The notes under the pieces were generated by a model. It saw only the letters and a list, made by a program, of their open reading frames with translations, was not told the DNA's origin and did not search any database. Made by a program: the position numbers and the translations under genes. From Streptomyces aculeolatus (GTDB lineage: Bacteria > Actinomycetota > Actinomycetes > Streptomycetales > Streptomycetaceae): a stretch of DNA of 64,000 nt. Below are positions 10,313 to 18,823 of this stretch, in pieces. Each line of letters begins with the position of its first letter. The first letter of the stretch is position 1. The DNA is taken from positions 248,001 to 312,000 of the forward strand of contig NZ_JAINRD010000007.1 in NCBI RefSeq assembly GCF_020400605.1, read 5' to 3'.

Positions 10313-11297
10313 TCACGCGGTCTGAACGAGCCGGACCTTCGCGAGGATCTCGGTCGCGGTCGCGGTCCAGATGAAGGGCTTCACGCTCGCGTTCCAGGAG
10401 TCGATGTAATCGTGGATCTGTCTGACCGGCACGTGGACGCTGGGGAACGTGCCTCGGTTGGATGGACTGCCGGGTGATGATGCCGAACCAGATCTCGACC
10501 TGGTTGAGCCAGGACGAGCCGACGGGAGTGAAGCGAAAGTGCACGTGAGGGTGCTTCGCCAGCCACGCCTTCACTTCGAGGGTCGTGTGGGTGGAGAGGT
10601 TGCCCTTGTTCAGGACAACGTGGATCTGCATTTCGGCATGCGACTTGACCGCCTTCTTCAAAAAGGCCAGGAAGTTGGCGGCGTTCCGGTTCGGTGTGCA
10701 CTTGCCGAGTGCCTCGCCGGTGGCGACGGCGCGGCGAACAGGTTCGTGGTGCCGTGCCTGATGTAGTCGTAGGTGCGCTTCTCGATTGCGGCGAACGTGA
10801 CCGGCAGCGCCGGCTGGGTCCAGGGCCTGGATCTGCGTCTTCTCGTCCAAGGCAGGACCCCGCGCCCCGGGCGGGTCCAGGTACAGGCCCACGACATTGG
10901 CAACCTTGTCCGCAAACCGCGGATGCCAGGACACCGAGATACCTCATGCCGGTTGAGGTAGTCGGCCAGGGGCAGGGCAGACCAGTGCGACAGCCCGGAG
11001 GCGGCCGGCGGAGTCGTCTTCGTCAACGCGATCGCCCGGCCGGGTGTCCGCGCGGGCACCTGCGCGCGTCCCCGGCCGGGCTTCTTTCCGATCAGACCGG
11101 CAAGCCCCGATTCAGCGTATCGGCTCTTCCAGCGGGCTACGGTCGACAGCGAAACCCGGCCAACTCCGCGATGTCCCCGCGGCGTCGACCTCGCCCTCCC
11201 ACAGCAGGATCCCGGCCCGCGTCGCCACATCAGCAGAAACAGACGGGCTCCAGGTCAACACCCGTAGCTCAGCGGCCTGTTCAGAGTTCAGATCCAC
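10313..11297 (-). pseudogene. IS630-type transposase remnant with several frameshifts
   Basis: IS630-family transposase sequence is spread over three frames. The reading starts at a GTG at 11297 ('DLNSEQAAELRVL', then 'SADVATRAGILLW'). It moves frame to a helix-turn-helix ('VSLSTVARWKSRYAESGLAG'), then to 'VVGLYLDPPGARGPALDEKT' (first catalytic Asp region, normally VDEKTQ), and on to 'FRFTPVGSSWLNQVEIWFG'. It ends in another frame with 'WNASVKPFIWTATATEIL' and a stop at 10313-10315. At least four frame changes are needed, so it cannot be active. It lies between the RHS toxin and its likely immunity gene, and an insertion there is the simplest explanation. I could not define clean terminal inverted repeats. 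Confidence 0.85.
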
Positions 11298-11500
11298 ATC
11301 AGTCCAACGTGCAAATCAAAGCAAAGTAACAACAACAGGATCACGATCACTAGGAGTGTGAGATCGAGTGCATGCTTGATGGAAGACTCCCCATGTGAGA
11401 ATTGCGTGGGGTGCTGATGTGCCCAGCGATGCGCTCGAATTGATATTATGCGATGTGCTGGAGATTTCCACCGCAAGGTCCACAAGAGAGATAGACTAAA

Positions 11501-11965
11501 ATGATGGCGAAGTATACCGTGCGAAACAGCATCGTGGATGCCGGCGGACGTTTGGATGAGGCTGAAGCCGCCACCGCTTCGGAGATCAGGCAGGTGGAGG
11601 ATGATCAAGGATGCCCCCTTCCTGCGTCCTATAGAGAATTCCTGTCTCTTTGCGGTCGCGGATTCAAGGGTCATTCCGTGCTTGCGTCTGAAGACATCTT
11701 CTATCCTGATATGCTCGGATTGAAGGAGGAATTGCAACGAGAGCTGTCATCGGGAGATATTAATGATCCCGTACGAACTGGTGAATATGTTGTCTTCATG
11801 GCGCATCAAGGATACATCTTTTACATGCTGCGAAGTGATGAAATAGATTGTTCTGTTTTCGGGTATTCAATCGAAGAGCCGGAACGCGGTATGGTTAAGT
11901 GCGCTGCCTCGCTGGCTGATTTTATGCTCGAACAATTTCGCGATGATAGGAGTTTTTCAAATTGA
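11501..11965 (+). CDS. SUKH (SMI1/KNR4) family immunity protein
   Basis: A 154-residue protein starting at tandem ATGs (11501 and 11504) behind a weak AAGAGAG ribosome site. The signature 'CPLPASYREFLSLCGRGF' near residue 40 and the following 'YVVFMAHQGYIFYMLRS' are typical of SMI1/KNR4 proteins. These cytoplasmic proteins neutralise polymorphic toxins, including deaminases, by direct binding. Base composition is lower in GC than the housekeeping genes further right, matching the toxin tail at 9540-10101. It most probably protects against that deaminase-like tail. The pair is now separated by the IS630 remnant, so the immunity gene may have lost its original co-transcription. Confidence 0.85.
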   Translation: MMAKYTVRNSIVDAGGRLDEAEAATASEIRQVEDDQGCPLPASYREFLSLCGRGFKGHSVLASEDIFYPDMLGLKEELQRELSSGDINDPVRTGEYVVFMAHQGYIFYMLRSDEIDCSVFGYSIEEPERGMVKCAASLADFMLEQFRDDRSFSN

Positions 11966-11969
11966 AAAG

Positions 11970-11997
11970 GCGGGCAGAATGAATGACCTGCCCTCCG
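11970..11997 (+). terminator. Short GC hairpin after the SUKH gene
   Basis: GGGCAG and CTGCCC arms separated by about ten bases lie immediately after the SUKH stop codon. This could act as a weak terminator. The stem is only six base pairs and has no U-tract. Confidence 0.35.
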
Positions 11998-12047
11998 GAT
12001 GCGAATTACCGACACCTCGGCCGGAGGCTGAGCCTCTTCATTCGTAG

Positions 12048-12385
12048 TGTGATGCGCCGGAAGTGGCAGGCTTATTGATCCGAAACTCAATCAGTTCTCT
12101 TCGAGGGTGTAGTGGACGTGGGGCCGCCGAAGTAGCCGGGGTGGCCGTAGATACCGTGCACCTAAACGGACTGATGGTCTTCCCGAAGGGGACCCAAGGA
12201 CTGAGTCGCGCCCCGATTGGGCCAGATGCAGTCCGCCAGATGAAGCACTCCATCGCCGAGCAGGCGAGATCCCGGGGGTTTAGCGCCGTCGTGCTAACTA
12301 TGAGCGGCATATCCCGAAGCCGGATGGCAGCTACACGTGCCCGGGGGCGATGACCTTGGATGTCGCAAAAATCCTAGTGTCCTGA
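12048..12385 (+). pseudogene. Frameshifted C-terminal fragment of a second toxin, cut by IS630
   Basis: From 12063 one frame reads 'VDTVHLNGLMVFPKGTQG' and then 'PIGPDAVRQMKHSIAEQA'. At about 12295 the protein-like reading moves to another frame as 'NYERHIPKPDGSYTCPGA' and then 'MTLDVAKIL', which runs straight into the insertion-sequence border near 12376. Upstream, yet another frame reads 'IDPKLNQFSSRV'. The fragment has no start or domain context of its own and looks like the tail of a polymorphic-toxin protein left as an orphan cassette. If the insertion is removed, its last codons continue at 13502 as Lys-Leu-Gly-Asp-stop, three bases before the ATG of the small gene at 13520. I do not recognise the toxin family. 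Confidence 0.6.
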
Positions 12386-13462
12386 GTCGTTAATTCGTGT
12401 GCAGTATGCGGCGCGGGTTTCGAGGATCTCGTCGGCGGTCTTGGTCCACACGAACGGCTTGGGGTCCTTGTTCCACTCGTTGATCCAGCCGCAGATGTCG
12501 CGTTCCAGCTCGATGACGCTGTGGTGGGTCGAGCGGCGGAGCTTTCGGCAGGTCAGCTCGGCGAACCATCGCTCGACGAGGTTCAGTCAGGATGCGGATG
12601 TTGGGGTGAAGTGCAGGTGGAAGCGCGGGTGCCGCAGTAGCCACTTCTTGATCGCTTCGGTCTTGTGCGTGGCGTAGTTGTCCAGGACCAGATGCAGGTC
12701 CAGTTCCTTCGGGACGGCCGCGTCGATGGTTTTCAGGAAGCGGAGGAACTCCTGGTGGCGGTGGCGGCGGTAGTGCTGGGCTATGACCGACCCGGAAGCG
12801 ATGTCCAGGGCAGCGAACAGGCTGGTGGTGCCGTGCCGGACGTAGTCGTGGGTCATCCTGGCCGGCGTCGTCGGCGCCAGGGGCAGGACGGGCTGGGTGC
12901 GGTCCAGGGCCTGGATCTGCGTTTTCTCGTCCACGGCCAGGACCAGGGCGTTCTTGGGCGGGGAAAGGTAGATCCCGACGACATCGCGGACCTTGGTGAC
13001 GAACTCCGGGTCTGTGGACAGCTTCCACGTCTGCACCGTGTGGGGCTTGAGCCCGAACGCCCGCCAGATCCTCGAGACCGCGGACTGCGACATGCCGGTC
13101 GCTTCGGCCATCGACCGCGTCGACCAGTGCGAATCCCCCGACGAAGGCTTCTCGTCCAGGGTCTTGGTCACCAGTGCCTCGACCTGCTCGTCCGTGATCC
13201 TCCGCGGCGGCCCCCGACGCGGTCTGTCCGTCAGGCCCTCCAGCCGGTCCCTGACGAACCTCGCGCGCCACTTGCGCACCGTCTCCCGCGAAATCCCCAG
13301 GTCATCCGCGACCGGCGCGTTCGACGAACCCTCCGCACACGTCAGCACAATCCTCGACCGGAGCACCAGAGCCTGAGAAGCCGTCTGCTTCCTCAACCAG
13401 CGCCGCAACACACGTAGTTCGTCATCGGACAGCACCACCGGCAACGGCTTCGGACCAGGCAT
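12374..13462 (-). pseudogene. IS630-family transposase with one premature stop
   Basis: The reading frame from the ATG at 13462 to the TAG at 12374 is continuous over 362 codons except for one TGA at 12587-12589. That TGA replaces the Trp codon of the conserved 'TPTSA-S-W-LNLVERW' motif, so one G-to-A change explains it. The N-terminal HTH is 'DDLGISRETVRKWRARF'. The DDE domain includes 'VDEKTQIQALDR', 'HLVLDNYATHKT' and 'LVERWFAELTCRKLRRS'. Everything else is intact, so inactivation looks recent, or the stop could be read through at low level. It is not a frameshift: the overlapping long minus-strand reading at 12390-13271 is a high-GC shadow. Confidence 0.85.
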
Positions 13463-13499
13463 GAACCCACCCTACAACCGCCATTGTACTAACGACTCA
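12383..13499 (-). mobile_element. IS630-type insertion sequence with 10-bp inverted ends
   Basis: TGAGTCGTTA at 12383-12392 is matched by its exact reverse complement TAACGACTCA at 13490-13499, on either side of the transposase. The true ends may lie a few bases further out, since IS630 elements normally sit in a TA dinucleotide and the left flank has CTAG at 12374-12377. The transposase stop codon lies just outside the left repeat. The element separates a toxin-tail remnant on its left from a small putative immunity gene on its right. Confidence 0.75.
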
Positions 13500-13519
13500 A
13501 GAAGCTGGGGGATTAAAGA

Positions 13520-13759
13520 ATGGATCGGTCTCGACTGGACGGGTTGGCGTCGCGTATCACGGGCCGAGGGCAAGTGGAGCGGGAACCGGTATTCCGAGAA
13601 CTGCGGGAACTGGGCTTGTCGCCGATCGAAGCGATTTACGTAGCTTCTCGTGTGCTTGGCCTGTCTTTGCCTGAGGCGAAGACCGCGATCTACGCAAGCA
13701 CCGCCTGGCGTGGTCACCAGGAGGATTGGCAGCGGCTTCAGTCTGGCCTTGAGGAGTGA
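13520..13759 (+). CDS. Small L7/L12 C-domain-like protein, probable immunity protein
   Basis: A 79-residue protein with a GGGGGA ribosome site before the ATG. Its core 'GLSPIEAIYVASRVLGL' followed by 'SLPEAKTAIYAS' copies the helix pattern of the ribosomal protein L7/L12 C-terminal domain ('PIEAIKVVR...GLGLKEAK'). It lacks the L7/L12 N-terminal dimerisation domain and is too short to be the ribosomal protein. Small proteins of this kind occur next to toxin cassettes in actinomycetes. Here the ATG would follow the stop codon of the interrupted toxin fragment by three bases if the IS630 copy were removed. I infer an immunity role. The fold resemblance is visible by eye, but the function is not proven. 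Confidence 0.6.
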   Translation: MDRSRLDGLASRITGRGQVEREPVFRELRELGLSPIEAIYVASRVLGLSLPEAKTAIYASTAWRGHQEDWQRLQSGLEE

Positions 13760-14052
13760 AGATACTCGCCAGCCTGAAGTCGCGGTATCAAACTTGAAGT
13801 TCCGCCAAGTAATGGGTCTGTGTAGGAGTTGGTGGGATTCCCGGGAGTTTCCTCGGTGCTCTTTTTCTTTTATTGTGCTTGGAGTCTCTTTACTTACATC
13901 AAGGAGTCCGGTCCGGCCCGCCCGATGGGTCGGAGCTGGGGACGGATCAAGCAGAATATCCTGCGGCCGGATAACCTCGTGGCCCAGCGTAGGGGGTGCC
14001 AGCGTGGAGTCTCGCGTGGCCCGTGGATCCAGCAAAAACTGGGGTCATGGAT

Positions 14053-14154
14053 CGGCCGTTTGCGGCGGCTGGATAATGGCTGGATCCAGCCCCGTCCTCC
14101 GGTGTTTCCGCAGGCCGAAATTGTGCGCCCGGTGTTCCGCTTCAATGTGTGAAT
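14053..14154 (+). repeat. Dispersed repeat, copy A
   Basis: The last 54 bases (14101-14154) match 19244-19297 at 45 of 54 positions with no gap. Weaker similarity starts at CGGCCGTTT (14053 here, 19197 there). In copy A the segment reads through as 'VFPQAEIVRPVFRFNV' and a stop. Copy B reads 'VFPQAKAVQSVFRFNA' and a stop, suggesting both derive from the end of one coding sequence. Its origin is unknown. Confidence 0.65.
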
Positions 14155-14402
14155 GATCCCGCCCCTGGCCCCACGCGATGAATTCGCAGGTCAGGGGGTG
14201 TTTTGTGGGTTGTGCGGATGGTGTGTCGTCGCGGTCCCGCGGAATGTTTGAGTAGCTGGGTGATAGCTGCGGGTTTCACGTGTGCGCAGGTAGGAGGGCT
14301 ACCGGAAGGGGCGTGTGACGGTGCGGTCACCGTCATGGTGGCTGGATGTGGCCGGGTGAACTGACGAGCCGTCATATTCATCGGTCGAACGCGCGCACGG
14401 GG

Positions 14403-14431
14403 GGGGCTCTCGTCAGCCGGGCGAGAGCCCC
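14403..14431. terminator. Strong hairpin downstream of the amidase
   Basis: GGGGCTCTCG and CGAGAGCCCC form a perfect 10-bp stem with a nine-base loop. It lies about 220 bp past the amidase stop codon, so it may end the minus-strand acetamidase-amidase transcript. Confidence 0.6.
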
Positions 14432-14649
14432 GGCGCCATGAGTCACAGCTGCCGCGCTTCACACTCCGCACGCTGTCTCCCATCAGGGCGGGTGAGTTTC
14501 GGCGGGGCAACGCTGCCCTGGACGCCGGTGCCGCGTGCGACGGGGGGCGCCGCTCATTCGACTTGCCATGGACAAGCTTGCCCGGACCGCGCGCCACCTC
14601 GGCGGGAATGTGCGGGGCGGGCGGTTCGCCACACCCCCACAGCCGCCGC

Positions 14650-15927
14650 CTACAGCGCCGCCGACACCCGCGCCGCGAGATCCAGGACGTGGCGGTCGCT
14701 GCCCTGCGGCCCGACGAGGCACAGGCCCACTGGAGCGGTGCGGCTGCGGATGGGGACGCTGACGGCGCAGCGGCCCGACAGGCCCGCCAGGCACGTGAGT
14801 TGGAAGGTCTGTGCCCGGGTCTGTTCGATCGCCGGGCCACCGATGGCGGCCTCCTTGCGGGTGGGCGCCACCGAGGACGCGGACGGTAGGAGCAGGATCC
14901 GGTCCCCGAGCAGGTCGTCAACGCGGGTCCGTGCCTCGCGCAGCACGCGTTCGGCGGCGGCCAGGTCGGCGGGGGTGTAGCGCGAGGCTGCTTCGAAGCG
15001 GGAGCGGACGTCGGGGTTGAGGGAGTCCCAGTGCCGCGAGACCCACGGGCCCAAGTGCTGCCATGCCTCCACGCCCTGTTTGGTCTGGAAGGCGCGCACC
15101 CATCCCGGCAGCACCCCGGCGTCGAACCGTACGGTGCCCAGGTGCGGCAGATCTGCCGCGCCCCGCCACCCGGCGAGCGCCCGCCGCACCGAGGCGGAGA
15201 CCTCCGTGTCGGCCACGTCGACGATCTCCTGGGAGAACACCGCGGCCGACGGTGCGGGCCCTGTGGCGCGTGGCAGGAGCACCCGGCCCGCGGCGCGCAG
15301 GGTGTCGGCGTCGCGGGCGATCCAGCCGACCGTGTCGAAGGACGGGGCGAGCGGCAGCAGCCCCGTGGTGTCGATCGCACCGTGGCTGGGGCGGATGCCG
15401 TACAGGCCCTGGTAGGAGGAGGGGATCCGGATCGAGCCGCCGGTGTCGGTGCCGAGTCCGATGTCGGCCTGACCGAGGGCGACCGCGCTGGCAGGTCCCG
15501 AGGTCGAGCCGCCCGAAATCCGGTCGGGGGCCGCGGGGTTGGGCGGCGTACCGTAGTGGCCGTTCGTGCCGGCGAGGCTGTACGCGAACTCGTCGGTGCG
15601 GGCGAGGCCGACGACGTCGGCACCCGCAGCGAGCAGCGCGGCGACCGCCGCGGCGGTGGTCGCCTGCGGGCGGCTCTCGGCGAGCCACACGGGGTTGCCC
15701 GCGCCCACCCGGTGCCCCTGGACGGCGAACAGGTCCTTCACTGCCACATTGAGTCCGGACAGCGGGCCGTGCCCGGTGGCGGGCACGAGCGGCGTGCCGA
15801 ATTCCCGCCACACCGTGGGGTCGGGAAGGGAGCTCGCGGAGGCCGGGCGCCCGCCCAGGGGTAGCACCGCACCGGCGCCCGCCGCGGCCGCGAGGCCGAG
15901 GAACCTTCTTCGATTCGCTGTCTTCAT
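14650..15927 (-). CDS. Tat-exported amidase-signature enzyme
   Basis: This 425-residue protein begins with a twin-arginine signal (RRRFLGLAA followed by an Ala/Gly-rich segment). The amidase-signature core has the catalytic Lys in 'LNVAVKDLFAV'. The glycine/serine-rich loop 'RISGGSTSGPASAVALG' and the nucleophile region 'GTDTGGSIRIPSS' follow. The family hydrolyses amide bonds using a Ser-cisSer-Lys triad, and the natural substrate cannot be told from sequence. It starts 67 bp after the acetamidase/formamidase gene on the same strand and is probably co-transcribed with it. Two exported amide hydrolases side by side suggest use of external amides as nitrogen source, which is inference. The length is at the short end for the family. 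Confidence 0.87.
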   Translation of the reverse strand: MKTANRRRFLGLAAAAGAGAVLPLGGRPASASSLPDPTVWREFGTPLVPATGHGPLSGLNVAVKDLFAVQGHRVGAGNPVWLAESRPQATTAAAVAALLAAGADVVGLARTDEFAYSLAGTNGHYGTPPNPAAPDRISGGSTSGPASAVALGQADIGLGTDTGGSIRIPSSYQGLYGIRPSHGAIDTTGLLPLAPSFDTVGWIARDADTLRAAGRVLLPRATGPAPSAAVFSQEIVDVADTEVSASVRRALAGWRGAADLPHLGTVRFDAGVLPGWVRAFQTKQGVEAWQHLGPWVSRHWDSLNPDVRSRFEAASRYTPADLAAAERVLREARTRVDDLLGDRILLLPSASSVAPTRKEAAIGGPAIEQTRAQTFQLTCLAGLSGRCAVSVPIRSRTAPVGLCLVGPQGSDRHVLDLAARVSAAL

Positions 15928-15994
15928 GCTGCCTGCGTTCCTTTGGGTCTCGTCAATGTGCGTGCTGTTGGCCCGAGTTGAGGGGTCAGTGGCG

Positions 15995-17437
15995 CTAGCG
16001 GCCGAAGTCGCTCTTCCTGATCACCGCGTGCACCCCGGTGGTCCGGTCGACCACTTGTGACACCTCGAAGTCGGCCGCCGCCGACAGATACGCGTACGCG
16101 ACCGGGCGGCGCATTCCGAGGTCTGCCTGGAGGAAGTCGAGGGCGTTGACGACGGCGCGGCGCATCGCCGTGTCCAGATCGGAGCCCTGGCCCCCGGCTC
16201 CGGCGGAGCCGTCCGGGTCGGAGAGGCCGATGGGTAGCCACGCCTCGTCGGTCTCGCCGAACGGGTAGTGGTACGCGACGGTGGGGGCGTCGCCGGAGCC
16301 GGGCTTGCAGACGGTGAGGCGGAAGGTGGTGCGCAGCGATCCTTCGAGCGCGGTGAGCGCCACCTCGCCGTTGCCCATCGCGAAGTGCGGGTCGCCGGTG
16401 TGGAAGAGGGCGCCGTCGGCGTGTACGGGGAGGTAGAACGCGGAGCCGGACCCGAGGTGGCGGATGTCGATGTTGCCGCCGCCGAGGGTGGGCGGGATCG
16501 AATTGAGCAGCGGGTCAGTGAGGGAGGCGGCATCGGCGAACGCGGTGCCCATCAGCCCCATGTGCGGGTTGAGCGGGAAAGTGACCTCGCCGGGACCGTC
16601 GATCGGGAGGACACCGTGGCCGTCTCGGCCACCGGCCGCGCCGCCGCTGCGGATCGGTGCGAACACCGAAACATTTCCATACTGTTCGGGGTCCTCGGCG
16701 GACGGCCGGCCGTCCGTGTCGACGGGCGGCATGACCTCGTCGCGGGTGATGCCGGCGGGGGCGCCGCCGTCCCGGGTGCGGGCCAGGGCGCCCTTGCCGT
16801 GTCGGCTCGACACCACGCCGTAGGGCACGCGCGGCAGCAGCGACAGTGTCTCCACCTTCAGTACATCGCCGGGCTCTGCACCCTCGACATGCACCGGGCC
16901 CAGGACGACGTGCGGGCCGTCGGTGTCGAAGGAGCGGGGTGTGCGGGAATAGTCGCGGGCGAGGTCGACCGCGTCCCGCAGCACCTGGTCCCTGCCGACG
17001 CCGTGCTCACCGAACCATGCGACGGGGTCGCGGCCCTGGTCCTCCAGCAGGCCCTCGTGCGAGAGGGCGTCCACGGTGACCGTCTCGCCAGACCGTACGT
17101 GCAGCACGGGGGCGGCGTCGCGGGCGGGCACGTAGCCCCACCTGACGGTGTCCGGTGTGGCGCGCAGATAGTGCTGACCGTCGATGGGGCCCCTGCCGGG
17201 CTGCAGGATGCGCTGCGGGCGGGAGACGGCGGCGGGCCCGGCGGGCGCTGCGGCGGCGGAGTGCGTACCCGCGGCCACCATCCCACCGGCCGCACCGAGC
17301 CCCGCCGCGATGCGCAGCAGACCCCGCCGTCCAAAGCGCGACGCCAACGCCTCGTACGCCACGGGAAGTTCGGCGGATATGGCGGCGGCTGCGGGCGTGG
17401 CGGGGAGATCGGTCGGCACGCGCGGCTCGTATGACAT
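15995..17437 (-). CDS. Tat-exported acetamidase/formamidase family protein
   Basis: Acetamidase/formamidase-type enzyme of 480 residues. I chose the ATG at 17437 ('MSYEPRVP') over 17467 because GAGGGG sits eight bases upstream. A twin-arginine-like signal ('FGRRGLLRIAAGLGAAGG') lies around residues 35-55, unusually far from the start, so the first 35 residues form a long n-region. The mature part contains 'GEVTFPLNPHMGLMGTAFA' and 'PVHADGALFHTGDPHFAMG', the conserved histidine/aspartate segments of the family, and 'YHYPFGETDEAWLPIGL'. Family members release ammonia from short amides. It is first in a two-gene minus-strand unit with the amidase. Confidence 0.88.
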   Translation of the reverse strand: MSYEPRVPTDLPATPAAAAISAELPVAYEALASRFGRRGLLRIAAGLGAAGGMVAAGTHSAAAAPAGPAAVSRPQRILQPGRGPIDGQHYLRATPDTVRWGYVPARDAAPVLHVRSGETVTVDALSHEGLLEDQGRDPVAWFGEHGVGRDQVLRDAVDLARDYSRTPRSFDTDGPHVVLGPVHVEGAEPGDVLKVETLSLLPRVPYGVVSSRHGKGALARTRDGGAPAGITRDEVMPPVDTDGRPSAEDPEQYGNVSVFAPIRSGGAAGGRDGHGVLPIDGPGEVTFPLNPHMGLMGTAFADAASLTDPLLNSIPPTLGGGNIDIRHLGSGSAFYLPVHADGALFHTGDPHFAMGNGEVALTALEGSLRTTFRLTVCKPGSGDAPTVAYHYPFGETDEAWLPIGLSDPDGSAGAGGQGSDLDTAMRRAVVNALDFLQADLGMRRPVAYAYLSAAADFEVSQVVDRTTGVHAVIRKSDFGR

Positions 17438-17959
17438 CAAGGCCCCTCGTCGTAGCGCGGTATACACATGCCACGATGTGGTGACGTGTGGTGTGTGCGG
17501 TGGGGTGCCATGTCTATGCAGCGCCTGTTACCGGGAAGGGCTGCCGCCGGTTTCCCGCGCGTAACGCGCCGAGGGTCACATGCGGTCGGTCGTGTCGCCC
17601 GGCGGCGGGGTGGGCGGCGCGAAGTCTTGCAGGCAGGGGCGCCGATGCGAGGCGTAACTCCTGCAGCTCCGACGGCCCCTCACGAGGCGCTTGACGGCAA
17701 CGCCGACGGCAACGTCAACGGACACCTACTGCTGCGGGCGGCGGCTCCTCGGAGTCGTCGCCCGCAGCCAGTGCGTTGCCCAGGGTGTCGCTGGCTTGGC
17801 GTTGGAGGCGGAGGCGCGGGGACAGGTAGTCGGTGCTGGGTTCGGTGACCAGTTCGTCGAGAAGCCGGTTGCAGATGCCCTCCACGTCGCGGTGGTTGCG
17901 CGCGAGTGCCCGGCGCAGCTCTTCCAGGCAGACAGTGTGACGACGTCTGGTCGGGGACT
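17438..17959. other. Gap between acetamidase and PPK2 genes
   Basis: This holds the upstream region of the acetamidase operon and the region downstream of PPK2. A minus-strand reading beyond the PPK2 stop ('CLEELRRALARNHRDVEGIC', continuing to about 17715) looks somewhat protein-like. It has no start codon or ribosome site of its own and is not called. Confidence 0.5.
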
Positions 17960-18823
17960 CTACGGCGTGCGCCGGGAACTGCTCAGGAATGCGGAGGCGT
18001 GGTCCGGCACGTACGTCTGAAGGTGCTTCGGTGGGCGTTCGTACCCGCTCGGCGGCGGACGGGGCGGCAGGCGGAGCTCCGGCTGCCGGATCTCTCGGTA
18101 AGGGACCGTGGACAGCAGGTGAGCGATCATGTTGATGCGGGCAGCCCGCTTGTCGTCGCTCTCCACGACGAACCACGGCGCCTCGGGAAGATCGGTGTGC
18201 ACGAACATCTCGTCCTTGGCCCGGGAGTACGCCTCCCAGCGAGTGATGGACTCCAGATCCATCGCCGAGAGCTTCCAGCGCCGTGCCGGATCGCTCAGCC
18301 GCTGCCGGAACCGCCGCTCCTGCTCGGCGTCGCTCACCGAGAACCAGTACTTGCGCAGCAAGACCCCGTCCTCGATGAGCATCCGCTCGAAGACGGGGCA
18401 CTGGTGCAGGAAACGCTCGTACTCCTCCTGAGTGCAGAAGCCCATGACGTGCTCGACGCCGGCGCGGTTGTACCAACTGCGGTCGAACAGCACGATCTCA
18501 CCCGCGGCGGGGAGCCTCGCGACGTAACGCTGGAAGTACCACTGTGTTCGCTCGCGTTCTGTCGGCACGGGCAGGGCGGCGATGCGCGCGACACGGGGGT
18601 TGAGAAGCGCGGTGACCCGCTTGATCGCGCCTCCCTTACCAGCCGCGTCGCGGCCCTCGAAGATCACCACGAGCCGCTCCCCTTCAGCACGGACCCACTC
18701 CTGGAGCATCACCAACTCGGTCTGCAGACGGAGCATCTCCTTCTCGTACAGTGACCTGGGCAGGCGGCTGGGTCCGCCCTTGCCCGGTGACTGCCCACCG
18801 TTCGTCCGCTTCGTGCCAGGCAC
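17960..18823 (-). CDS. ppk2: Polyphosphate kinase 2 (PPK2) family
   Basis: This PPK2 family protein has 287 residues. The GTG at 18823 is preferred because GAGGGAGG lies just upstream; the reading is open to 18946 but that stretch is not conserved. Walker A is 'FEGRDAAGKGGAIKR' and the Walker B/lid region is 'VLFDRSWYNRAGVEHVMG'. 'RRWKLSAMDLESITRWEAYS' and 'APWFVVESDDKRAARINMI' complete the standard PPK2 set. The enzyme transfers phosphate between inorganic polyphosphate and nucleoside diphosphates or monophosphates. The single-domain length and the intact motif set fit the class I, ADP-phosphorylating type. The final ~25 residues are a variable tail. No obvious operon partner. Confidence 0.92.
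   Translation of the reverse strand: MPGTKRTNGGQSPGKGGPSRLPRSLYEKEMLRLQTELVMLQEWVRAEGERLVVIFEGRDAAGKGGAIKRVTALLNPRVARIAALPVPTERERTQWYFQRYVARLPAAGEIVLFDRSWYNRAGVEHVMGFCTQEEYERFLHQCPVFERMLIEDGVLLRKYWFSVSDAEQERRFRQRLSDPARRWKLSAMDLESITRWEAYSRAKDEMFVHTDLPEAPWFVVESDDKRAARINMIAHLLSTVPYREIRQPELRLPPRPPPSGYERPPKHLQTYVPDHASAFLSSSRRTP

Larger units (their letters stand above)
13760..14649. other. Gene-poor 0.9 kb gap
   Basis: No convincing gene is present. Short readings occur in several frames but lack ribosome sites and family resemblance. The gap contains one copy of a dispersed repeat (14053-14154) and a strong hairpin (14403-14431), both listed separately. It separates the toxin locus from the minus-strand amidase operon. 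Confidence 0.6.

Noticed and set aside
10200..11360. Clean terminal inverted repeats of the first IS630 element
   Set aside because: I compared the flanks (TTTCAAATTGTTG on the left, AACAACAACAGG on the right) and found only vague similarity, not enough to define ends.
12390..13271. Long minus-strand reading overlapping the second transposase
   Set aside because: It is a shadow in a different frame. The true transposase frame runs 13462 to 12374 with a single TGA and keeps all motifs on both sides of it.
13829..14152. Plus-strand reading ending with the repeated 'VFRFNV' segment
   Set aside because: No ribosome site or family resemblance. Only the terminal repeat is notable and it is listed as such.
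17715..18476. Minus-strand reading overlapping the end of PPK2 and running past its stop
   Set aside because: The part beyond PPK2 looks weakly protein-like, but there is no start codon or ribosome site after the PPK2 stop and most of the reading is antisense-like noise inside PPK2.
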